Source: Actinomycetota bacterium (GTDB lineage: Bacteria; Actinomycetota; Actinomycetes; S36-B12; UBA5976). From it: a stretch of 12,957 nt of DNA. A program made the translations under genes and the position numbers. Below, one piece after another: positions 6,798-12,957 of this stretch (position 1 is the stretch's first letter; every line of letters begins with the position of its first letter). The DNA lies in NCBI GenBank assembly GCA_947476765.1, contig CANJRK010000012.1, positions 1-12,957 on the forward strand, in the 5' to 3' direction. Below the pieces are notes generated by a model. The model searched no databases, was not told where the DNA came from, and worked only from the letters and a program-made list of their open reading frames with translations.

Positions 6798-7773
6798 TTT
6801 TCTTTTTCACGCTTGCAAGTATTACGGCTGCCCCAGTCATGGATATTCCCAGTAGTAGCTGCCAAGTGATATTCGTTGAAGCAGTTGGAAATAGTACGTC
6901 CATCAGAATTGCTCCGGATAGTTGACCAACGACCGATGTGAGGGTGAATAAAAACACGCCTAGGGTCTTGGCCATAAATGCCGCAGTAAGAACGAATAGC
7001 ACACCAAATGGCCCGCCTAGCCAGATGATTGGATTTTCTAGTGGCATCGGAGGCATGTTAAATCCCTGCGGACTGATTTGTTGTTTTACGAAATAAACAA
7101 CTAGTAGTGACAAAAACCCGACTAAGAAATTCACCAGAGTTGCAGCGGCAGGTTGACCAGTATGGTTTGCAATTTGACCGTTTAATGCTGGCTGTGTTGA
7201 TACCAAAGCGCCAGCAGCAAAAGAAATCATTACTGCGCCAAATGCAAATTGACCTTGGGAATCTTGCCCCATCACAGAGACCAAGACACCACAAATACCC
7301 AAGATGGCTGCACCAATTCTGGCAATGGTCACAGGTTGCTTACCTGCTGGACCAATTCCGAATTTATCAACTAGTAGCGCTGCCGAGGTTTGCCCAGCTA
7401 CAGCTGCAACCGTAAAAATCGCTACTCCGACAACTGAGACCAAACCACTTTGGCTAGACACAAAAAATGCACCAGAGAGTCCGCCAAGTAATTGCCACCG
7501 CCGCAACGTGCCAGCTCGAATCAAACTCGGAATACTAAAGAATCCTTGACGAATTGGCCGACTGATAATCATCATGACAAGTAGCACTAGCAGGCCAGTT
7601 GCAAAGTTAATCAATGCCGTAATAAGCGGGTTCTGAATGTGGGAATTAAGTTCACTATTGATGGAGGATTGCGCTGTAATTATTACCGATGCAATAAAGG
7701 TAACAACTATGTGCGAAACCTTAAATCTGCTTTGTTGCACATGTCTGCCCGACATTGAATCACTTACTTCCAT
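6784..7773 (-). CDS. DMT-family transporter with two YdcZ (DUF606) halves
   Basis: Inner-membrane protein of 329 residues with about ten hydrophobic segments, belonging to the drug/metabolite transporter superfamily, DMT_YdcZ branch. An internal duplication is visible: INSELNSHI near 38-46 matches LNGQIANH near 197-204, each followed by a similar hydrophobic helix. LLGGLSGAFFV (95-105) matches WLGGPFGVLFV (251-261), each followed by GVAIFTVAAVAGQ or GVFLFTLTSVVGQ. The halves thus run about 25-168 and 176-322, and a basic tail KKKTK ends the protein. Substrate is unknown. The ATG at 7773 overlaps the DUF3017 gene by 14 bp and lacks a Shine-Dalgarno. An alternative ATG at 7755 has GGAAG 11 nt upstream and would shorten the protein by 6 residues. 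The 3' end overlaps the converging HAD gene. Confidence 0.88.
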   Translation of the reverse strand: MEVSDSMSGRHVQQSRFKVSHIVVTFIASVIITAQSSINSELNSHIQNPLITALINFATGLLVLLVMMIISRPIRQGFFSIPSLIRAGTLRRWQLLGGLSGAFFVSSQSGLVSVVGVAIFTVAAVAGQTSAALLVDKFGIGPAGKQPVTIARIGAAILGICGVLVSVMGQDSQGQFAFGAVMISFAAGALVSTQPALNGQIANHTGQPAAATLVNFLVGFLSLLVVYFVKQQISPQGFNMPPMPLENPIIWLGGPFGVLFVLTAAFMAKTLGVFLFTLTSVVGQLSGAILMDVLFPTASTNITWQLLLGISMTGAAVILASVKKKTKTQ

Positions 7774-8032
7774 GAGGTACTACGACGGCAAGGATTAACA
7801 AAAGGGTTCCTAGTGTGGCGAGTACCGTTAAATCAACGCGACGTCGGCGAATTCGCAGCATTCCTGCCTTTGCATCCGGAAGTCGCAGTCGCAGGAAGAA
7901 TGCGAGTATCACACTAAGGGAAAGCAAGATGGCACCAATTCGAAAATCGATGAAAACAACAACTGCGAGTGCAACTACCATTCCAAGATAAACCGTCAGA
8001 ATGGGCCATTGCTGGCGAAGAAAAGTTTTCAT
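7760..8032 (-). CDS. DUF3017 small membrane protein
   Basis: Ninety-residue membrane protein with three hydrophobic segments (about 10-28, 32-47 and 68-86). A basic linker RLRLPDAKAGMLRIRRRRVDL (47-67) lies between the second and third. This pattern, with LPD..AG.L..R.R.VD before the last helix, is characteristic of DUF3017, an actinobacterial family of unknown function commonly encoded beside folD and mdh downstream of purH. Here it follows purH after 58 bp without folD. Its TGA overlaps the start of the transporter gene by 14 bp, so the two are likely translated from one mRNA. No clear Shine-Dalgarno is seen before the ATG. Function is unknown. Confidence 0.88.
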   Translation of the reverse strand: MKTFLRQQWPILTVYLGMVVALAVVVFIDFRIGAILLSLSVILAFFLRLRLPDAKAGMLRIRRRRVDLTVLATLGTLLLILAVVVPHGSK

Positions 8033-8090
8033 AACTTGACCATCTTGCCACTGATTAGTGCTTGATGTGGGACGCGCTAGCTCTGTGCAT
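8033..8090 (-). other. 58-bp gap between purH and the DUF3017 gene
   Basis: I see no convincing promoter, terminator or conserved RNA here. There is only a 4-bp-stem inverted repeat (CACT-GATT-AGTG) with no T-run. This is where folD would be expected in many actinobacteria. Confidence 0.5.
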
Positions 8091-9662
8091 TTAATGGAAA
8101 AAATGTCTGGTGCCAGTGAAATACATCGCGATACCTGCGGAGCTAGCGGCCGCCATTACTTCGTCATCACGCACTGAGCCACCTGGTTGTACGACAGCTT
8201 TTACGCCCGCAGCCAGTAATACTTCCAGCCCATCAGCAAACGGAAAGAATGCATCGCTTGCAACAACGCTTCCGCTAGCACGTTCTTCGCCGGCGCGCGC
8301 GACAGCAAGTCTGGCTGAATCAACTCGATTCACTTGCCCCATACCAATACCAACCGCTGCCAAATCTTTTGCGAGCAAAATGCCATTTGACTTAACGCAT
8401 CGAACTGCGCGCCAAGCAAACTTTAAGTCCGCCATAGTTTGATCATCGACTGCCGATCCAGCAACTAGTTTCCATTGGGTGGGATCATCACCGGCGTCCT
8501 GGAGGCGATCTTGTGACTGCAGTAACATGCCACCCGAAATCGGACGTAGTTCCGCGTGAATGTCACTGTTCATTGGAGCAACTCGCAAGATTCGAATGCT
8601 TGCTTTTGCCCGTAAAACTTCTAGGGCATCGGCTGCAAATCCGGGTGCCAAAATAACTTCGGTAAACACCTCAGAAATTGCGACAGCCATCTCCAAAGTA
8701 ACCTCGCGGTTTGCTGCGATTACTCCGCCAAATGCGGAAACTGGATCCGTGGCATGTGCTTTTTTATATGCAAACGATATGTCGGCAGCTGTTGCCACGC
8801 CACATGGATTGGCGTGCTTGATTATTGCAACAGCAGGATCAGCGTGATCGTAGGCAGCGCGATAGGCAGCTTCAGCATCTACGAAATTGTTGTATGACAT
8901 TTCCTTGCCATGTAGTTGCTCCGCTTGGGCAATACCTGGTTCGCCAAAGGTAGCGATGTATAGCGCTGCTTCTTGATGTGGGTTTTCGCCGTATCGCAAA
9001 GTTTGCGCCCGTTCCCAAACGCCGCCATACCAAGCGGGGAATCCAGTTTCACTCGGATCGGTATCTGGCAGAACGACTGATCCAAGCCAACTAGCAACTG
9101 CAACGTCATATTGCGCAACATGCCTGAATGCTTCTGTTGCTAATGCAACTCGCTGATTCATTGTGAAGCCTGGTCCTCGTACCGCTGTCAGTACCGAGTC
9201 ATATGCATCCGGATTAACTACCACGGCAACATTGGCGTGATTTTTTGCACTTGCCCGAACCATCGCTGGGCCACCGATATCAATTTGCTCAATGCACTCT
9301 TCGATACTTGCGCCAGATGCAACGGTCTGGGCAAATGGATAGAGGTTCACAACTACAAGTTGGAAAGCTTCGATGCCAAGTTCAGTTAGTTGATCCACAT
9401 GATCTGGTTTTCTAACATCGGCAAGTAGGCCACCATGAATATTCGGATGCAGAGTCTTTACCCGGCCATCCAGCGATTCCGGAAACCCTGTTACATCTTT
9501 TACTTCTGTTACGGGTATTCCAAGTTCCGCAATCCGAGCAGCAGTGCTACCAGTTGAAACGATTGCTATCCCTGCATCGTGTAACCCATGCGCTAATTCT
9601 GCGAGTCCTGATTTATCGTAAACGCTGATTAAGGCACGTTTAATAGGTCGAGGGTCAGTCAC
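8091..9662 (-). CDS. purH: Bifunctional AICAR transformylase / IMP cyclohydrolase
   Basis: Catalyses the last two steps of IMP synthesis: formylation of AICAR with 10-formyl-tetrahydrofolate, then ring closure. It has 523 residues, full family length. The N-terminal MGS-like cyclohydrolase domain (about 6-140) shows ISVYDKSGL (12-20), STGST (36-40) and DGRVKTLHP (65-73). The transformylase domain follows, with LRYGENPHQ (222-230), the catalytic Lys282-His283 pair in IIKHANPCG, and the conserved end YFTGTRHFFH. The start is GTG at 9662, overlapping the purN TGA as GTGA, and an AAAGG lies about 10 nt upstream. It is thus coupled to purN, which supplies the earlier folate-dependent formylation of the same pathway. 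Confidence 0.97.
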   Translation of the reverse strand: MTDPRPIKRALISVYDKSGLAELAHGLHDAGIAIVSTGSTAARIAELGIPVTEVKDVTGFPESLDGRVKTLHPNIHGGLLADVRKPDHVDQLTELGIEAFQLVVVNLYPFAQTVASGASIEECIEQIDIGGPAMVRASAKNHANVAVVVNPDAYDSVLTAVRGPGFTMNQRVALATEAFRHVAQYDVAVASWLGSVVLPDTDPSETGFPAWYGGVWERAQTLRYGENPHQEAALYIATFGEPGIAQAEQLHGKEMSYNNFVDAEAAYRAAYDHADPAVAIIKHANPCGVATAADISFAYKKAHATDPVSAFGGVIAANREVTLEMAVAISEVFTEVILAPGFAADALEVLRAKASIRILRVAPMNSDIHAELRPISGGMLLQSQDRLQDAGDDPTQWKLVAGSAVDDQTMADLKFAWRAVRCVKSNGILLAKDLAAVGIGMGQVNRVDSARLAVARAGEERASGSVVASDAFFPFADGLEVLLAAGVKAVVQPGGSVRDDEVMAAASSAGIAMYFTGTRHFFH

Positions 9663-10231
9663 TTTAAAACAACCTTTCCGCTCACGATATCTCGCACTAC
9701 TTGTACTAGAAGGGTTCGCTCAACTTGTTTAATGCGTTCGTGCAATAACTCTTCAGTGTCATCTGGCTCAACATTAACGGGCGCTTGCGCGATGATTTCT
9801 CCGGTGTCCATTCCAGAATCAACAAAATGAACTGTGGCACCGGTACTAGACACTTTCGCTGCTAACGCGTCCCGGACAGCATGAGCACCTGGAAAGTTAG
9901 GCAACATAGCTGGGTGGGTATTGATAATGCGTCCTTGATAGAACCGTAAAACTATCGGTCCTAAAATTCGCATAAATCCCGCAGAAACAATTACCGCAGG
10001 CTTTAGTTTGCTTAATTCTGTTGCGAGTTCTTGATCCCACTTAACGCGATCCGCAAGCATTGGAACAACCATCACAGGAATTCCCATTGCATGTGCTCGG
10101 GCAACGGCCGGCACTTCGCCATCTGTTATCAGTCCCACGATTTCGATTTCCAATTCACCTGCATGGTCAGCAAGGCTTTGGAAAAGTGTGCCACTACCTG
10201 ATGCTAAGACTGCTACTCGTAGTTTGGACAC
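9659..10231 (-). CDS. purN: Phosphoribosylglycinamide formyltransferase (folate-dependent)
   Basis: GAR transformylase, third step of purine synthesis, transferring a formyl group from 10-formyl-tetrahydrofolate to GAR. It has 190 residues, normal size. The phosphate loop is SGSGTLFQ (11-18), where the common form is GSGTNLQ. AGFMRIL is at 84-90. The catalytic residues are Asn104 and His106 in INTHPAMLP and Asp142 in DSGMDTGEI. The start is GTG at 10231; an ATG two bases earlier is out of frame. It lies 10 bp after the stop of the PerM-like gene and overlaps purH by 4 bp, so all three are probably in one operon. No good Shine-Dalgarno is visible. Confidence 0.96.
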   Translation of the reverse strand: MSKLRVAVLASGSGTLFQSLADHAGELEIEIVGLITDGEVPAVARAHAMGIPVMVVPMLADRVKWDQELATELSKLKPAVIVSAGFMRILGPIVLRFYQGRIINTHPAMLPNFPGAHAVRDALAAKVSSTGATVHFVDSGMDTGEIIAQAPVNVEPDDTEELLHERIKQVERTLLVQVVRDIVSGKVVLK

Positions 10232-10241
10232 ATTACCAATT

Positions 10242-11522
10242 CTATTTTGTATCCGCTTCGCGACGTGACCACCAGTAAATCATCGACATCACGGTTCGTG
10301 GCACCACCAAAGTAACCAACGCTGACAACCCACATACTGTAATTGCAGCTAGCGCAAGTTCTCCAGGGACCGGCCCGACAAATTTCAGATAACCGGTTCC
10401 AAGCGGGCCACTAGAGGCACAAGCAGAAAGCCACAGCATTATGGTTAGCAATCCTGTGGAAACCATTAACGTTAATACTTCCCGCCAACGAATAATAAAT
10501 GACATCGATATTGCAAGTGAGTCACCTTGTGCAGCCCAGCGTTCTCGAGGCATTAAAAAGTAAAGTGCAACACCTACCAAAATTGGAATCACAATTAGGT
10601 AATGAGAAAACCTAGCGGTTTCACTTGGCAAAATTGAAAGTAGTGGGAATGCTGGCAACGCACCTGGACTAGCTATCGATGCCGTTACAGTACTTCCGCC
10701 ACCCAACATAATTCCTGGTCCCATTAAGTAAGAAACCGACCAAACGCTAACGGTTGGCAGATAACCAATACCAAGCAATGTCATGAAGAAACCATCTAAA
10801 ATTCCTGGGGCCATCAATGATGTGACTGCTCGGATTTCAGACCAATGCATTACCAAGGAAATTGAGATTAGTGCAGAACCAGCAACAAAAAGTAGGCCGA
10901 ATGCAATAAGTGCTGGGCGAATTCCATCAACGACTAATTTTGGTAACGCATCGGTGAGTATCGTGCGTGATGGCGCATAAGAAATAATGCAAGCGGTCGT
11001 GGCGATCAAACCCACACCTAGTGAATGTAAGGCGCTTGCTGCAATTGGTGTGCTCAGATCCGCTGTGGAAGAAGTAACACAAACCAATAGCGCAAACACC
11101 AAATAAAACAGGCTTACAGATATTGCAATACGCGTAAACTCCAGCGCTGATTTTGGTTGTGCGCTTTTAAGCGCCCACTGTGTTGCTTTCCACAAAACAA
11201 AAATGGGAAGGATTACAAAACCCCACGGTAATAAGCCAACTGTAGATTGGCCGATTTCTACTGGAATCAAGTGCAGCACCTGCCAAGCAATGCCAGTTGC
11301 GCGCAAAACCTGCAGAGTTGATTCACTTCCATGAGCTGCGAATAACCAAGCGGCCATAACAAAACCAAGAGTGAACAGATACCCAATAAGTACGGCAGCT
11401 AAAGCTGCTATTGCACTTGCGATAAATGGTGGGTAATGATTTATATGTTCTTCCGGAATTGGACGTCGCCACTGACGCTGGGGTGCACCAGTTGGACGTT
11501 TGCGCGGCAGAACTTCAGTCAC
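10242..11522 (-). CDS. perM: DUF6350 / PerM-like integral membrane protein
   Basis: Polytopic membrane protein of 426 residues with a positively charged cytosolic N-terminus (1-30) and about nine hydrophobic segments (near 33-62, 83-110, 133-151, 163-181, 201-224, 239-270, 306-324, 347-368, 386-408). The hallmark core is YLPTVSVWSVSYLMGPG (254-270), then a glycine-rich GGGST (274-278) and PGALPAFPLL (286-295). This core fits the actinobacterial DUF6350 family that includes mycobacterial PerM (Rv0955), implicated in cell division and persistence. Position supports it: in Mycobacterium the gene likewise lies between sucD and purN-purH. The start is GTG at 11522, with GGGA about 12 nt upstream, a weak site. 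It follows sucD after 49 bp. Molecular activity is unknown, and the symbol is given by family and synteny. Confidence 0.85.
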   Translation of the reverse strand: MTEVLPRKRPTGAPQRQWRRPIPEEHINHYPPFIASAIAALAAVLIGYLFTLGFVMAAWLFAAHGSESTLQVLRATGIAWQVLHLIPVEIGQSTVGLLPWGFVILPIFVLWKATQWALKSAQPKSALEFTRIAISVSLFYLVFALLVCVTSSTADLSTPIAASALHSLGVGLIATTACIISYAPSRTILTDALPKLVVDGIRPALIAFGLLFVAGSALISISLVMHWSEIRAVTSLMAPGILDGFFMTLLGIGYLPTVSVWSVSYLMGPGIMLGGGSTVTASIASPGALPAFPLLSILPSETARFSHYLIVIPILVGVALYFLMPRERWAAQGDSLAISMSFIIRWREVLTLMVSTGLLTIMLWLSACASSGPLGTGYLKFVGPVPGELALAAITVCGLSALVTLVVPRTVMSMIYWWSRREADTK

Positions 11523-11571
11523 ACTTAAAATCGTCCCAGTTACTGGCTAAAAAACTGGATTAGACACGAAG
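11523..11571 (-). other. 49-bp gap between sucD and the PerM-like gene
   Basis: It contains the near-palindrome CCAGTTACTGG (11536-11546) and a second CCAGT farther upstream on the minus strand. The possible stem is short and is not followed by a T-run, so I do not call a terminator. Read-through from sucCD into perM-purNH is therefore plausible. No clear promoter is visible. Confidence 0.4.
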
Positions 11572-12444
11572 TCAGCGGCTGGCTAAAACTTCCCGAACTA
11601 ATCGAGCGGCTTCACTTGGTGTCTTACCAACTCTTACGCCAACGGCCTCTAGGGCATCCTTTTTGGCGGCAGCGGTGCCAGAAGAACCAGACACAATTGC
11701 GCCAGCATGACCCATGGTCTTACCTTCCGGTGCCGTAAAGCCTGCTACGTACCCAATTACAGGTTTTGTTACGTTGTCCTTAATAAATGCAGCCGCCCGT
11801 TCTTCGGCGTCGCCACCAATTTCACCAATCATCACGATAACGTCGGTCTCTGGGTCGGCTTCAAATGCAGCCAAGCAGTCAATGTGGGTTGTTCCAATAA
11901 TTGGATCGCCACCGATACCAACGCAACTTGAGAATCCTAGATCGCGTAATTCAAACATCATTTGATAAGTCAAAGTGCCAGACTTACTGACTAGTCCAAT
12001 CCGACCCTTCTGCGTAATGTCGCCGGGGATGATTCCCGCATTTGAATGACCCGGGCTAATCAAGCCTGGACAGTTTGGACCAACTAATCGTGTCTTTCCA
12101 GAATTTTCCGCATACTGAAAAAATGCTGCAGTGTCATGAACTGGAATACCTTCGGTAATCACAACACACAATGGCATTGCTGCATCTACCGCTTCAATCA
12201 CAGCAGCCTTTGCAAACTTCGGCGGCACAAAGACTACGGAAACGTTTGCTCCAGTTGCCGCCATAGCTTCGCCAACGTTGTTAAAGACTGGAATGCCATC
12301 AACTTCTTGGCCACCCTTACCTGGTGTTACACCTGCAACAACGTTGGTGCCGCTTGCCACCATCCGTCGAGTGTGCTTTGTGCCCTCGGAACCAGTCATG
12401 CCTTGAACCAAAATCTTGCTATCTGCGTCTAAGAAAATTGCCAT
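11572..12444 (-). CDS. sucD: Succinyl-CoA synthetase alpha subunit
   Basis: Alpha subunit of succinate-CoA ligase, which interconverts succinyl-CoA and succinate with formation of ATP or GTP in the TCA cycle. It has 290 residues, full length. The CoA-binding Rossmann domain (about 5-125) begins with the MTGSEGTKHT loop (16-25) and PGKGG (41-45). GPNCPGLISPG is at 122-132, and VSKSGTLTYQ (152-161) and IGEIGGDAEE (206-215) lie in the ligase domain. The phosphorylated histidine is His246 in MGHAGAIV. The AGGA ribosome binding site (12451-12454) overlaps the sucC stop codon and lies 6 nt before the ATG, giving tight coupling of the two subunits at equal stoichiometry. Confidence 0.97.
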   Translation of the reverse strand: MAIFLDADSKILVQGMTGSEGTKHTRRMVASGTNVVAGVTPGKGGQEVDGIPVFNNVGEAMAATGANVSVVFVPPKFAKAAVIEAVDAAMPLCVVITEGIPVHDTAAFFQYAENSGKTRLVGPNCPGLISPGHSNAGIIPGDITQKGRIGLVSKSGTLTYQMMFELRDLGFSSCVGIGGDPIIGTTHIDCLAAFEADPETDVIVMIGEIGGDAEERAAAFIKDNVTKPVIGYVAGFTAPEGKTMGHAGAIVSGSSGTAAAKKDALEAVGVRVGKTPSEAARLVREVLASR

Positions 12445-12450
12445 TTGGAG

Positions 12451-12454
12451 TCCT
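12451..12454 (-). promoter_or_regulatory. Ribosome binding site of sucD, merged with the sucC stop
   Basis: On the minus strand TAGGA combines the sucC TAG stop (12453-12455) with an AGGA Shine-Dalgarno 6 nt before the sucD ATG. A ribosome ending on sucC is thus positioned to begin sucD. Confidence 0.7.
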
Positions 12455-12957
12455 ACTTACCTGCCGCTAGTTGGGCAACGCGACGAGCCGCATCATCCAT
12501 AGTTTCAACACGTTCAATTAGCGCGATTCCAGATTCATCAAGAATGCGACGCCCGAGTTCGGCATTGTTTCCATCAATGCGACAAACAATAGGTTTAGTA
12601 ATTGGTTCTCCGCGTTCAGCCAACATTGCAACTGCTTGCACTATTCCATTTGCAACCGCATCGCAAGCAGTAATACCACCGAATACATTCACGAAAACAG
12701 CTTTAACTTCCGGGTCTCCCAAAACTATGTCGAGACCATTTGCCATAACCTGAGCGCTTGCGCCGCCGCCAATGTCAAGGAAGTTAGCAGGCTTTACGCC
12801 ACCAAATTCTTCGCCAGCATAAGCAACCACATCAAGAGTTGACATCACTAAGCCGGCGCCATTTCCAATGATTCCTACTTCGCCCTGAAGTTTCACATAA
12901 TTCAAGTCAAACTCTTTGGCGCGCAATTCAATCGCATCTGTTTGAGAGTTATCAATC
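12453..12957 (-). CDS. sucC: Succinyl-CoA synthetase beta subunit, N-terminal part outside the window
   Basis: C-terminal 167 residues of the beta subunit, which carries the nucleotide-grasp domain and pairs with SucD. The frame remains open to the window edge, so the start and ATP-grasp part are missing; family members are about 380-390 residues. Visible signatures are LNYVKL followed by GEVGIIGNGAGLVMSTLD, then the ligase domain with NFLDIGGGAS and VNVFGGITACD, all typical of SucC. The first methionine-like codon in this frame (TTG at 12926) is internal, not a start. The gene ends with TAG, 8 bp before the sucD ATG. The promoter of the sucCD unit lies beyond the window, so its regulation cannot be judged here. 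Confidence 0.96.
   Translation of the reverse strand, partial: IDNSQTDAIELRAKEFDLNYVKLQGEVGIIGNGAGLVMSTLDVVAYAGEEFGGVKPANFLDIGGGASAQVMANGLDIVLGDPEVKAVFVNVFGGITACDAVANGIVQAVAMLAERGEPITKPIVCRIDGNNAELGRRILDESGIALIERVETMDDAARRVAQLAAGK

Noticed and set aside
8110..8847. Plus-strand open frames opposite purH
   Set aside because: Alanine/serine/threonine-rich translations with no domain signature, opposite a full-length conserved enzyme.
11536..11546. CCAGTTACTGG near-palindrome after sucD as a terminator
   Set aside because: Arms are 5 bp with a single-base centre and no following T-run. A similar CAGTTACTGG at 6781-6790 lies in the end of the HAD gene, and two copies of a 10-mer do not make a convincing repeat family.
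1..12957. tRNA, rRNA, CRISPR, insertion sequence, phage or defence genes
   Set aside because: None seen on either strand. Nearly every base lies in a recognisable housekeeping gene and intergenic gaps are too short to hold them.

Overview
The window is ordinary actinobacterial core-metabolism DNA, most likely from a streamlined, lower-GC member of the phylum (a freshwater Nanopelagicales/acI-type cell is my best guess). The order sucC-sucD-perM-like-purN-purH and the small DUF3017 membrane protein are actinobacterial hallmarks. Base composition looks well below that of Streptomyces or Mycobacterium. Gene packing is very tight, with ATGA/GTGA stop-start overlaps, gaps of 3 to 58 bp and 14-bp overlaps. 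The lineage is inferred, not proven. There is no rRNA, tRNA, CRISPR array, insertion sequence or phage gene that I can see, and no stretch of 300 bases lacks a gene.

Right part (12957 down to 6784, all minus strand): the 3' part of sucC, then sucD (succinyl-CoA synthetase), a DUF6350/PerM-like membrane protein, purN and purH (purine synthesis), a 58-bp gap, DUF3017, and a YdcZ-type DMT transporter. Middle: one plus-strand HAD hydrolase of the haloacid-dehalogenase type (6102-6797). Its 3' end overlaps the transporter tail-to-tail by 14 bp. Left part (5961 down to 1, all minus strand): mdh, icd, xth, a CNNM/CBS/CorC-type membrane protein, trpS, and a HAD phosphatase cut by the window edge. Spacing suggests two long minus-strand transcription units plus the single divergent HAD gene.

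Functionally, four TCA-cycle genes lie within 13 kb (sucC, sucD, mdh, icd), together with two late steps of purine synthesis, one aminoacyl-tRNA synthetase and one DNA-repair nuclease. The only sizeable regulatory space is the 140-bp divergent mdh/HAD intergenic region. It holds a perfect 14-bp palindrome just upstream of the mdh ribosome binding site, a 6-bp-stem inverted repeat, and a perfect 12-bp palindrome overlapping possible -10 elements for both directions. The 14-bp palindrome ahead of an mdh-icd operon is the most interesting signal and may be the operator of a MarR/TamR-like regulator of central metabolism. I found no convincing new multi-gene system. The other notable point is local order: folD, which I expect between purH and DUF3017, is absent, and the transporter/HAD pair sits between DUF3017 and mdh.
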